A stretch of 64,000 bases of DNA. Source: Micromonospora maritima. Its GTDB lineage: Bacteria > Actinomycetota > Actinomycetes > Mycobacteriales > Micromonosporaceae. Shown here piece by piece: positions 57,127 to 64,000 of the stretch. Both the position numbers and the translations under genes were made by a program. The notes beneath the pieces are model-generated. The model had not been told where the DNA came from. It made no database searches and was given only the letters and a program-made list of their open reading frames with translations. The stretch covers positions 1-64,000 of the forward strand of contig NZ_CADEAU010000001.1 of assembly GCF_902825405.1 (NCBI RefSeq), read 5' to 3'. Every line of letters begins with the position of its first letter. The first letter of the stretch is position 1.

Positions 57127-57266
57127 TGTAAGTTCTGCGCGCTGCGTCCGGCCGCGTCCGCTCACGTCTCTGACGTCAGGCGTTGATCCCGTCGCCGGCT
57201 GGCTCCGGCTGGCGCCGCTCGGCCCTGTCGCTAGCCCTGTTGCTGTCGACAGCAACAGGGCTAGCG
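57127..57266. repeat. non-coding repeat with 38-bp perfect palindrome, copy 2
   Basis: Related to copy 1 at 55405-55546. It ends in a perfect 38-bp palindrome at 57229-57266, centred on GTCGAC, whose inner 18 bp equal the copy 1 palindrome. It precedes the truncated integrase. Confidence 0.7.
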
Positions 57267-57339
57267 CACGGCGGTCGATCCTCCGGGTCAGCTGGGCCTC
57301 TGCAAGTAGCGCACCTCGCTGCAGCGGCATCTGCCTGAC

Positions 57340-57691
57340 CGCCCTCAAGCTCAGACAGCAACAACGGGAGGAGGCAGAAGCAGCCGCAGGCAAGGCATGG
57401 CACGAAACCGGACTCGTCCTCACCACCCGCTACGGCACCCCGATCGAGCCCCGCAACTTCCAACGCTCCTGGCAGACCAGGTGCGAGAAAGCAGGCGTCA
57501 CGCCGATCACCGTCCACGACGCCAGGCGAACCTGCGCCACCCTCCTGGCCGACCTCGACGTCCACCCCAGAGTCGCCATGCAGGTGTTGAGGCACGCCCG
57601 CTTCGCCGTAACGATGGAGATCTACACCCAGGTCACATCGACAAAGACCAGAGACGCACTCAAGCGCCTCGGCGAATCCCTGAGCCGCTGA
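57340..57691 (+). pseudogene. tyrosine recombinase, C-terminal catalytic half (right copy)
   Basis: The frame carries ETGLVLTTRYGTPIEPRNF, the catalytic box HDARRTCATLLADLDVHP, LRHARFAVTMEIYTQV with the nucleophile Tyr, and ends ALKRLGESLSR with TGA 57691. The N-terminal DNA-binding and core-binding domains and the first catalytic Arg are absent. The product cannot recombine, so the element is locked in place. Confidence 0.88.
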
Positions 57692-57710
57692 CGAGAACTG
57701 CTGTACAAAG

Positions 57711-57812
57711 CTGCTGTACGACAGCAGAAAGGCCACCTCCCGAAGCCGGGAAGTGGCCTTTGACCTGCGTGGGCGATACTGGGATCGAACCAGTGACCTC
57801 TTCGGTGTGAAC
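57711..57812. repeat. 102-bp direct repeat, right att copy
   Basis: Identical by eye to 54116-54217. It runs from the integrase terminator into the intact tRNA-Val gene, up to the anticodon loop. Confidence 0.9.
57728..57761. terminator. bidirectional terminator between integrase and tRNA-Val
   Basis: AAAGGCCAC/GTGGCCTTT stem with T-runs on either strand, serving the integrase remnant on plus and tRNA-Val on minus. Confidence 0.78.
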
Positions 57813-57841
57813 GAAGCGCTCTCCCGCTGAGCTAATCGCCC
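57770..57841 (-). tRNA. tRNA-Val (CAC), chromosomal copy
   Basis: A 72-nt canonical tRNA: acceptor GGGCGAT/ATCGCCC, loop TTCACAC with U33, A73, no CCA encoded. It is the insertion target of the integrated element, and the element restored its 3' half. It is a direct control for the C33 tRNA-Val(CAC) in the array at 14932. Confidence 0.95.
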
Positions 57842-57891
57842 TCAGCGCGCATGACTCTACCCGATCGAGAGCCCGGACCAAAAACCGGGTC

Positions 57892-58428
57892 TCAGTGCGT
57901 CGCGAGGTAGTGCAGCGCCCGCGCCACCACGTCGATGCCGAGGCTGTACTTGAGCGACAGCCACACCACCACGGACACGAAGACCAGCCCGACGGCGCCG
58001 AGCACGAAGCGCACGCCGAGCGACCGGCTGGTCACCCAGCGCGTCCAGGCGTTGACGTGGCGGCGGGTGAACGCGAGCAGTCGGCGGGCCCAGTGGAACT
58101 CGACCGCCCAGACGCCGAGGCCGGCGATGACCAGCAGCCAGCCGGGGCCGGGCAGTGGGATGAGGGCGATGCCGACGGTGACCACCAGGGCGCCGAGGAT
58201 GCCGATGAAGATCTTGAGGGCGACGCGGCCGGTGGGGTTGGCGCGGATCAGGTCCAGCGTGGTGTGGAGGCGACCTCGCCAGCCCCGCCTGCGTTCCGTC
58301 AGAGCGCCCGGCGAACGCCCGTCGACCGACACCTCGTACCCCCGCCTTTTGGCTGTTCGGGCCGCACCTTTCGGCGATTCGGCCCTGGTCCGCGCCGCCA
58401 CCGAGGAGCCCCTCGTGACCATTTCCAC
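57892..58428 (-). CDS. TIGR02611 / PGPGW-type membrane protein
   Basis: A 178-aa protein from ATG 58428. After a basic N-terminus of about 70 residues come two membrane helices, IFIGILGALVVTVGIALI and LLVIAGLGVWAVEF, joined by PLPGPGW, the family signature. A third helix, RFVLGAVGLVFVSVVVWLSL, is near the end. Conserved in actinomycetes near ssgB-type genes; function unknown. Confidence 0.93.
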   Translation of the reverse strand: MEMVTRGSSVAARTRAESPKGAARTAKRRGYEVSVDGRSPGALTERRRGWRGRLHTTLDLIRANPTGRVALKIFIGILGALVVTVGIALIPLPGPGWLLVIAGLGVWAVEFHWARRLLAFTRRHVNAWTRWVTSRSLGVRFVLGAVGLVFVSVVVWLSLKYSLGIDVVARALHYLATH

Positions 58429-58695
58429 CCCCAGTGTCGCCCGGGACCGTCACCCCTGCTGACGACTGGACGTTACCGGAGTAAGTCGACGACTGAACCA
58501 CCCGTTGCCGGGCGGGACGACGGAGTGGGCGGAACCGGAAATCCTACAAGGGTTCTCACGTTCCCGAAGGCTTTCCGACCCCCTTCCCACCACTGGGTGA
58601 AGTCAGCGTATGGCGGAGCGTAGCCAGGAGCAGCACCTGAGTATGGGAAAAGCGGGACACGCGCGTTCCGCAGCGGTGCCGGGGGGAGAACGTCC

Positions 58696-59127
58696 ATGAG
58701 TGTCATCCGACCGACGACCGTAGAGGTCGAGACGTCGCTAAGGCTCGTCGCGCCTGACGCCACCGCCTTGCCGGTGCGTGCCAGCCTGCGTTACGACCCT
58801 GCTGACCCGTATGCGGTCCATGTCCTGTTCCATGCCGAGTCCGCCGGTGGCGAGGCGGTGAGCTGGTCGTTCGCTCGCGAACTGCTGGTCACCGGGCTCG
58901 ACGAGCCGGCCGGCATCGGCGACGTGCGGGTCTGGCCGTGGGCCACCCCGCGCGGCGACTTCGTCGCGCTCGCGTTGTCGTCCCCGGACGGCAACGCCCT
59001 GTTCGAGGTCCCGCGCAGCGTGCTGGTGCGCTTCCTGCGCCGGACCTACGTCGTCGTCCCGCGCGGCCGCGAGGCCGAGCACCTGGACGTCGACACCGCG
59101 GTGACCCGGCTGCTCGCCGGGCGCTGA
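58696..59127 (+). CDS. ssgB: SsgA-like protein, SsgB type sporulation/cell division regulator
   Basis: A 143-aa protein from ATG 58696, with GGGGGGAGAA upstream. It matches the SALP family: VEVETSLRLVAPDATALPVR, YDPADPYAVHVLFHAESAGG, VSWSFARELLVTGL, GDVRVWPW and LFEVPRSVLVRFLRRTYVVV. SsgB directs FtsZ placement during sporulation septation in mycelial actinomycetes. It is divergent from the PGPGW gene. Confidence 0.95.
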   Translation: MSVIRPTTVEVETSLRLVAPDATALPVRASLRYDPADPYAVHVLFHAESAGGEAVSWSFARELLVTGLDEPAGIGDVRVWPWATPRGDFVALALSSPDGNALFEVPRSVLVRFLRRTYVVVPRGREAEHLDVDTAVTRLLAGR

Positions 59128-59243
59128 CACGGCCACCACCCGGGGCCGCGCGGATCTGCCGAGTCCGCGCGGCCCCGGGCCGTCTCACCCCCGGGGTACG
59201 CCGCCGCGCGGCCTGACGACCGCCAGCGGTCCAGGAAATGCGC

Positions 59244-60020
59244 TCAGCCGTGCGTGGTGATCCCGCCGTCGACCGGGATGACCGCGCCGGTCAGGTAGGC
59301 GCCGGCCCGCGACGCGAGGTAGATCGCGGTGCCGGCCATGTCCTCGGGGCGCCCGATCCGGCCCAGCGGCACCTGCTGCTCGATCGCCGCGCGCGACTGC
59401 GGGTCGTCCAGCGCGAACGCCATCATCTTGCTCTCGAACGGGCCGGGCGCGATCGCGTTGACGGTGATCCGCTCGCCGGCGAGCTGGTGGGCGAGGCTGC
59501 GGGTGAGCATGTGCACGGCCGCCTTGGTGGCCGAGTAGGCGTACACCTCCATGAACGGCACCCGGATGCCGTCGATCGAGCCGATGTTGATCACACGGGC
59601 CGGGTCGTCGGCGTCGGCCGCGGCGCGCAGCTCGGGCAGCAACGCGGTGGTGAGCCGGAAGACGGCCTTGACGTTGACCGCCCAGAGCTTGTCGAACGCG
59701 CCCTCCGGGTACTCCTCCAGCGGCGCGCCCCAGGTGGCGCCGGCGTTGTTGACAAGCACGTGCACCCGGTCGTGGCGCTGCCGCACGGCCTCGGCCAGGG
59801 CGAGCGCGCCCTCGTCGCTGCCCAGGTCCGCCGGAATGGCCTCGCAGTGGCCCTCGGCGGAGAGCTCCTTGGCCACCGACTCGCACACGTCGGCCTTGCG
59901 CGAGGAGATGACGACCCGGGCGCCGGCCCGCACGAAGCCGCGGGCGATCATCAGCCCGATCCCCCGCGAGCCGCCGGTGACCACTACCGTCTTGCCCTCG
60001 ACCGAGAACAGATCCGTCAT
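59244..60020 (-). CDS. SDR family oxidoreductase
   Basis: A 258-aa protein from ATG 60020 (MTDLFSVEGKTVVVTGGSRG); ATG 60026 is also possible. Cofactor loop VVVTGGSRGIGLMIARG, VHVLVNNAGATWG, catalytic INIGSIDGIRVP and VYAYSATKAAVHML, and C-terminal TGAVIPVDGGITTHG. The layout is that of fatty-acid/polyketide-type beta-ketoacyl reductase relatives, including RHLG-like proteins. A palindromic operator lies just upstream. Divergent from an AraC-type regulator. Confidence 0.94.
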   Translation of the reverse strand: MTDLFSVEGKTVVVTGGSRGIGLMIARGFVRAGARVVISSRKADVCESVAKELSAEGHCEAIPADLGSDEGALALAEAVRQRHDRVHVLVNNAGATWGAPLEEYPEGAFDKLWAVNVKAVFRLTTALLPELRAAADADDPARVINIGSIDGIRVPFMEVYAYSATKAAVHMLTRSLAHQLAGERITVNAIAPGPFESKMMAFALDDPQSRAAIEQQVPLGRIGRPEDMAGTAIYLASRAGAYLTGAVIPVDGGITTHG

Positions 60021-60072
60021 GCCCATCCCATCGCCGTCGCCCGGGCCACGGACCGGTCCCCCGGCCCGGGCC

Positions 60073-60086
60073 TTACCGATCGGTAA
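60073..60086. promoter_or_regulatory. 14-bp palindromic operator upstream of SDR gene
   Basis: TTACCGATCGGTAA is a perfect palindrome 53 bp before the SDR start, in the 157-bp divergent gap. This form (TTACCGATCGGTAA) is typical of TetR-type sites; the TetR protein is not in the immediate neighbourhood. Confidence 0.7.
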
Positions 60087-60177
60087 CCTAACCGCCAGGC
60101 GTACGCGCCGACAAGAGTGGCGCGAGCGGGGCGAAAGCGTCGAGATGCAACGTGCCGCCGGGGCGGTTACCGTCGGG

Positions 60178-61095
60178 ATGATGGTCACTACCGGTCAGCC
60201 CTCCCCGGCCACCCGCACCGGCCTGTCGGAGCCCCGCCTCGGCACCGACGAGATCGTCACCGGCGCGCTCGACGACCTCACCCCCGACAGGGGCTGGCCC
60301 CGGCCGGTCCTGCTCGACCGGGACGTGTTGATCCTGGTCACCCACGGACACGGCACCGCCGAGCTGGACTTTTGGGCCGTGCCCTGCCGGCCCGGCACGC
60401 TGCTGCGCGCGCACCCCGGCCAGGCGCTGCGCTGCGTCGGTACGCAGCTCGACGCCACGGTGGTGAGCTGGGGGCCGGACGCGCTGCGCGGCCTCGACGT
60501 CGACCCGGACGCGGTGCCGACCCACCGGCAGCTCGCCGGCGAGGACGAGGACGCGGTGATCGGCGAGGTGAGCCAGCTCGCCGTGGACGCCGACCGGCAC
60601 GCGCAGGTGCCCGCCGCCGCGGCGCTGTTGCGCCACCAGCTCGCCGTGCTGCTGTTGCGGCTGAGCCTGCTGCCGCAGCCCGACCGGTCCCCCGAGCCCC
60701 GGGCCGAGGCGGAGACGTTCCGGCGGCTGTGCCGCGAGGTGGAACGCGGCTACCGGGAGACCCGCCGCGTCGAGGACTACGCCGCCCGGATCGGCTGCTC
60801 GGTGCGTACCCTGACCCGGGCCTGCCTGGCGGTGACCGGCCGCAGCGCGAAGCAGGTGGTGGACGAGCGGGTCGCGTTGCAGGCTTGCCGGCTGCTCGCC
60901 GCCACCGACGAGCCGATCGCCTGGATCGGCCGGCGGCTCGGTTTTCCCGAGCCGACCAACTTCGGGCGTTTCTTCACCCGCGAGGTCGGGGTGAGCCCGG
61001 GAGCGTTCCGGGCCGGCCGGGAACGGCCGCTGCCCGTCCGTCTGGTGCGTCAGCGCCCGCCCGCCGACTCCCCCGCCCCGGCCGGCCGGGCATGA
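60178..61095 (+). CDS. AraC family transcriptional regulator
   Basis: A 305-aa protein from ATG 60178 or 60181. The N-terminal cupin-like sensor has VLLDRDVLILVTHGHGTAEL and LLRAHPGQALRCVGTQLDAT. The C-terminal AraC domain has VEDYAARIGCSVRTLTRACL and AWIGRRLGFPEPTNFGRFFT. Divergent from the SDR gene and followed 8 nt later by the Rrf2 gene, so it may be cotranscribed with it. Confidence 0.92.
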   Translation: MMVTTGQPSPATRTGLSEPRLGTDEIVTGALDDLTPDRGWPRPVLLDRDVLILVTHGHGTAELDFWAVPCRPGTLLRAHPGQALRCVGTQLDATVVSWGPDALRGLDVDPDAVPTHRQLAGEDEDAVIGEVSQLAVDADRHAQVPAAAALLRHQLAVLLLRLSLLPQPDRSPEPRAEAETFRRLCREVERGYRETRRVEDYAARIGCSVRTLTRACLAVTGRSAKQVVDERVALQACRLLAATDEPIAWIGRRLGFPEPTNFGRFFTREVGVSPGAFRAGRERPLPVRLVRQRPPADSPAPAGRA

Positions 61096-61102
61096 TGGCA
61101 CT

Positions 61103-61558
61103 GTGCAGATCTCCGCGCGCGGCGACTACGCGGTCCGGGCAGCCCTGAGCCTGGCCACCGCGTACCCGACCCTGCTGTCCACCCAGGCCATCGCGGCGGA
61201 GCAGGACATGCCGCGCAAGTTCCTCGAAGCGGTCCTGGCCGACCTGCGCCGGGCCGGGATCGTCCGGGCGCAGCGCGGCGCCGAGGGCGGCTACACGCTG
61301 GCCCGCCCGCCGCGCGAGACCACCATCGGCCAGGTGCTGCGCGCCGTCGACGGCCCGCTCGCCGGCGTACGCGGGCTGCGCCCCGAGGAGACGCGGTACG
61401 AGGGCGCGGCGGAGAACCTGCCCCGGCTCTGGGTGGCGGTGCGCGCCTCGGTGCGCCGGGTGGTCGACGAGGTGAGCCTGGACGAGCTGGTCAGCGGCCG
61501 GCTGCCGGCCCACGTGCGCAAGCTGACCGCCCAGCCGGACGCGTGGGAGCCGCGCTGA
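61103..61558 (+). CDS. Rrf2 family transcriptional regulator without cysteines
   Basis: A 151-aa protein from GTG 61103. The N-terminal winged helix is typical: ISARGDYAVRAALSLATAYP, AIAAEQDMPRKFLEAVLADL and RRAGIVRAQRGAEGGYTLAR. The protein holds no Cys, so it cannot carry the Fe-S cluster of IscR or NsrR; it is closer in kind to CymR, which controls sulfur supply through protein contact. It is convergent with the flavin-enzyme operon (stop codons adjacent) and may regulate it. Confidence 0.92.
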   Translation: MQISARGDYAVRAALSLATAYPTLLSTQAIAAEQDMPRKFLEAVLADLRRAGIVRAQRGAEGGYTLARPPRETTIGQVLRAVDGPLAGVRGLRPEETRYEGAAENLPRLWVAVRASVRRVVDEVSLDELVSGRLPAHVRKLTAQPDAWEPR

Positions 61559-62170
61559 TCAGAGCGTGCTGACCACCTCGTCGTACGGCAGCCGGGGCAG
61601 CCGCTCCCGCCAGGCGTCCGGCGCCGGGCGGCCGATGTTCATCAGCAGCAGCACCCGGTGCCGCCCGTCCGGGAAGAACTCGCGTTCCACCCCGGCCTGG
61701 TCGAACCCGGCCATCGGGCCGGCGGCGAGTCCGGCGGCGCGGACCCCCACCACCAGGTAGCCGATCTGGAGCGCGGCGTTGAACCGGGCCTGCGTCTCCC
61801 GGCCGGCCGGGTCACCGGTGAACCAGTCCCGCGCGCCGGGACGGTGCGGGAACAGCTCGGGCAGCCGGTCGTGCCAGTCCACGTCGGCCGCGAGCACCGC
61901 GGTCAACGGGGCGGTCGCCGTCTTGTCCCGGTTGCCGGCGCTGACGTACGGCAGCAGCCGCGCCCGGGCCGCCGCGGAGCGCAGCAGCAGCACCCGCAGC
62001 GGTTGGGCGTTCATCGCGGTCGGGCCGTACCGGACCAGGTCGTGGACGGCCCGGACCTGCGCGTCGTCGACCGGCTCGGCGGTGAACGCGTTGGCCGTGC
62101 GGGCCGCCCGGAACAGCAGGTCCTGGGCGGCCCGGTCGAGCGCGAGCAGCTCGTCGGCGGCGGTGGTCAC
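61559..62170 (-). CDS. nitroreductase family protein (malonic semialdehyde reductase RutE/HadB type)
   Basis: A 203-aa protein from GTG 62170, GTGA-overlapping the flavin reductase gene. FMN-binding motifs: FRAARTANAFTAEPVDDAQV, YGPTAMNAQPLRVLLLRS, and C-terminal AGPMAGFDQAGVEREFFPDG with VLLLMNIGRP. This is the short RutE-like branch. It probably reduces a small aldehyde or nitro compound with NAD(P)H. Third gene of the flavin operon. Confidence 0.9.
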   Translation of the reverse strand: MTTAADELLALDRAAQDLLFRAARTANAFTAEPVDDAQVRAVHDLVRYGPTAMNAQPLRVLLLRSAAARARLLPYVSAGNRDKTATAPLTAVLAADVDWHDRLPELFPHRPGARDWFTGDPAGRETQARFNAALQIGYLVVGVRAAGLAAGPMAGFDQAGVEREFFPDGRHRVLLLMNIGRPAPDAWRERLPRLPYDEVVSTL

Positions 62171-62730
62171 CAGGAACCGGGCCAGTCGCCGAGCGTGGTG
62201 GTGTAGCGGCCCCGGTGGTGCAGCAGCGGGTCGCCGTCCTCGCCGGCGCCCAGCGCGAGCGGTTCGCCGAGCAGGATGGTGTGGTCGCCGGCCTCGATCC
62301 GCCGGACCACCCGGCACAGCAGCACGGCGAGCGCGTCGCCGATCAGCGGCACGCCGAACGGCCCGGTGGTCCAGCCGGGGTGGGCGGTGAAGCGGTCGAT
62401 GCCGCTGGTGGCGAAGATCTGCGCGATCTCCTGCTGCCCGGAGGCGAGCAGGTGCACGGCCACGTGCTCGGCCTGCTCGACGGTCGGCCAGCTCGACGAC
62501 GCCCGGCCGAGGCAGACCGACACCAGCGGCGGGTCCAGCGACACCGAGGTGAACGAGGTGGCGGTGAAACCGGCCGGCGGCAGGTCCGGCCGCACCCGGG
62601 TGCCGCGCAGGCCGGGCGTGGTGACCACGGTGACCGTGGACGCCTGCCGGCGCAGCAGCCCGCGGAACGAGTCGACGTCGACCGGGCGCAGCTCGACGGT
62701 GCCGGCGTCGGGCCGGTCCACGGTGGTCAC
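62167..62730 (-). CDS. flavin reductase family protein
   Basis: A 187-aa protein from GTG 62730, overlapping both neighbours by 4 nt. The split-barrel flavin-binding fold shows STVTVVTTPG, GFTATSFTSVSLDPPLVSVC and FATSGIDRFTAHPGWTTGPF, ending in DHTILLGEPLALGAGEDGDP. It should supply reduced FMN to the LLM-type monooxygenase encoded immediately upstream, a standard two-component arrangement. Confidence 0.93.
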   Translation of the reverse strand: MTTVDRPDAGTVELRPVDVDSFRGLLRRQASTVTVVTTPGLRGTRVRPDLPPAGFTATSFTSVSLDPPLVSVCLGRASSSWPTVEQAEHVAVHLLASGQQEIAQIFATSGIDRFTAHPGWTTGPFGVPLIGDALAVLLCRVVRRIEAGDHTILLGEPLALGAGEDGDPLLHHRGRYTTTLGDWPGSW

Positions 62731-64000
62731 GACGCCACCAGCTCTCGGGTCGCGTAGACGCTGGCCGGCCGGGGCAGGCCGTAGTGCTCGCGCAGGGTGC
62801 GTCCGGTGTATTCCGACCGGAACAGCCCGCGTCGGCGCAGCAGTGGTACGACGTGGTCCACGAAGGCCTCCAGTCCGTGGGGTAGCAGCGGTGGCATGAC
62901 GTTGAAACCGTCGGCGGCGCCCTCGGTGAACCAGAGCTCGATCTGGTCGGCGATCTGCTCGGGGGTGCCGACCACGACGCGGTGCCCGCGCCCGCCGCCG
63001 AGCCGCCCGATGAGCTGCCGCAGGGTGAGCCGCTCCCGGCGGGCCAGGTCGACCACGAGCTGGTAGCGGCTCTGGTGCGACTGCACCGCGTCGGCGTCGG
63101 GCAGGTCCGGCAGCGGCCCGTCCAGCGGCAGCCCGGTCAGGTCGAGCCCGGTCATGCCGGAGAGCTGGGCGAGGGCGTGCTCGGGCACGATCAGCGCCTC
63201 CAGTTCGTCGGCGAGGGCGCGGGCTTCGGACTCCGTACCCCCGATCACCGGTGCGATACCGGGCAGCACCTTCACCAGGTCCGGGTCGCGGCCGGCCTCG
63301 GCGGTAGCCCGCTTCAGCGCGGCGTGGAACGCCTGGCCGTCGGCGAGCGTCTGCTGGGCGGTGAACACGGCCTCGGCGTAGCGGGCGGCGAACGCGATGC
63401 CGTCGGCGGACGATCCGGCCTGCACCAGCAGCGGGCGGCCCTGCGGCGGGCGGGGCGTGTTGAGCGGGCCGGCCACCCGGAACCGCTCGCCGGTGTGCGC
63501 GATCTCGTGCACCCGGTCGGTGTCGGCGAAGACGCCGGCGGCGGTGTCCAGGACCAGCGCGTCGTCCTCCCAGCTGTCCCAGAGCTTGATCGCCACGTCG
63601 ACGTACTCGGCGGCGCGGCGGTAGCGGTCGGCGTGCGCCGGGTGGTCGTCGAGGTTGAAGTTGCGGGCCTCGCGGGCCTGGGCGGAGGTGACGATGTTCC
63701 ACCCGGCCCGGCCGCCGCTGAGGTGGTCGAGCGAGGCGAACGCGCGGGCCAGGTTGAACGGTTCGGTGTAGGTGGTCGAGGCGGTGGCGATCAGGCCGAT
63801 GTGTTCGGTCGCGGTGGCGAGCGCGGCGAGCAGCGTGATCGGCTCGAAGACGGCCTGGATGTTGTGGCGTACGGCCGGGCCGACGGCCAGCCCGTCGGCG
63901 AGGAACACCGAGTCGAGCGTGCCCCGCTCGGCGATGCGGGCCAGCTCCTGGAAGTGCCGTACGTCGGCGAGGCGGCCCGGGTCGGTGCGCGGGTGCCGCC
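62727..64000 (-). CDS. LLM class flavin-dependent monooxygenase (NtaA/DmoA/SoxA type), N-terminus beyond window
   Basis: The gene enters from the right edge; about 424 codons are visible, starting RHPRTDPGRLADVRHFQELA. TIM-barrel marks: DSVFLADGLAVGPAVRHN, GLIATASTTYTEPFNLARAF, SGGRAGWNIVTSAQAREARN, LLVQAGSSADGIAFAARYAE and TEGAADGFNVMPPLLPHG. This is the NtaA/SnaA/DszA-type group that oxidises aminopolycarboxylates, dibenzothiophene sulfone or dimethyl sulfide with FMNH2. With a flavin reductase and a cysteine-free Rrf2 regulator adjacent, a sulfur-scavenging role is plausible but unproven. Confidence 0.93.
   Translation of the reverse strand, partial: RHPRTDPGRLADVRHFQELARIAERGTLDSVFLADGLAVGPAVRHNIQAVFEPITLLAALATATEHIGLIATASTTYTEPFNLARAFASLDHLSGGRAGWNIVTSAQAREARNFNLDDHPAHADRYRRAAEYVDVAIKLWDSWEDDALVLDTAAGVFADTDRVHEIAHTGERFRVAGPLNTPRPPQGRPLLVQAGSSADGIAFAARYAEAVFTAQQTLADGQAFHAALKRATAEAGRDPDLVKVLPGIAPVIGGTESEARALADELEALIVPEHALAQLSGMTGLDLTGLPLDGPLPDLPDADAVQSHQSRYQLVVDLARRERLTLRQLIGRLGGGRGHRVVVGTPEQIADQIELWFTEGAADGFNVMPPLLPHGLEAFVDHVVPLLRRRGLFRSEYTGRTLREHYGLPRPASVYATRELVAS

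Overview
The window is high-GC DNA (roughly 70% or more by eye) from a mycelial actinomycete, most likely a Micromonospora relative (Micromonosporaceae). Supporting signs are an SsgB-type sporulation/division protein, a carbohydrate ABC importer with no local ATPase (these bacteria usually share one ATPase), a secreted GH44-FN3-CBM2 glycanase behind a CebR-like box, very frequent GTG starts with 4-nt GTGA/ATGA overlaps, and many LacI/TetR/MarR/GntR/AraC regulators.

Layout. 1-6743: a minus-strand sugar locus. A promoter and tandem LacI-type operator precede a Tat lipoprotein binding protein, two permeases, a GH172 (DUF2961) enzyme, a LacI regulator and a GH32-like enzyme cut by the left edge; together they suggest uptake and cleavage of a fructose- or arabinofuranose-containing oligosaccharide. 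6850-14721: a TIM-barrel protein divergent from a TetR regulator, a DUF5984-like protein, LtrA, a reductase, an AraC regulator, and a coupled pair of unknown proteins that share a domain. 14742-16590: a dense array of 20 tRNA genes with several non-canonical members, preceded by a 43-codon ORF and an intrinsic terminator. 16908-24604: unknown protein, alpha/beta hydrolase, MarR/VOC pair with operators, AlkA-type glycosylase, DinB protein, a GH15 pseudogene, and an XRE regulator followed by three tiny coupled genes. 24744-30855: membrane protein, a two-gene vWA plus partner module, zinc-ribbon and DUF4304-like proteins, a FUSC transporter. 30973-38788: GH44 glycanase, methyltransferase, AEC transporter, cyclic-phosphate-processing receiver protein, SRPBCC protein. 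38879-42760: a lower-GC island with a 64-aa ORF behind a structured leader and a 950-aa DUF2510 / dead-M48 / VirD4-like ATPase fusion. 42922-53868: mixed small enzymes, a GntR/membrane pair with a large dyad, a decayed integrase start, and an SDR-MDR-HD-AraC group.

54041-57841 is the wreck of one or more elements integrated at tRNA-Val(CAC). It has 102-bp direct repeats, two integrase C-terminal remnants, a second copy of the tiny-gene module, a GntR regulator, and a repeated non-coding segment ending in a palindrome. 57892-64000 returns to core-like genes: a PGPGW membrane protein, SsgB, an SDR with an operator divergent from an AraC regulator, a cysteine-free Rrf2 regulator, and an operon of flavin enzymes (nitroreductase, flavin reductase, LLM monooxygenase) cut by the right edge.

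The strongest candidates for unusual biology are the tRNA array (C33 anticodon loops, class I tRNAs with Leu anticodons, and a Trp-containing ORF and terminator just before tRNA-Trp), the twice-occurring tiny Cys-rich gene module, the vWA/partner pair, and the pseudo-peptidase/VirD4 fusion. All function calls come from reading sequence; no database search was run.
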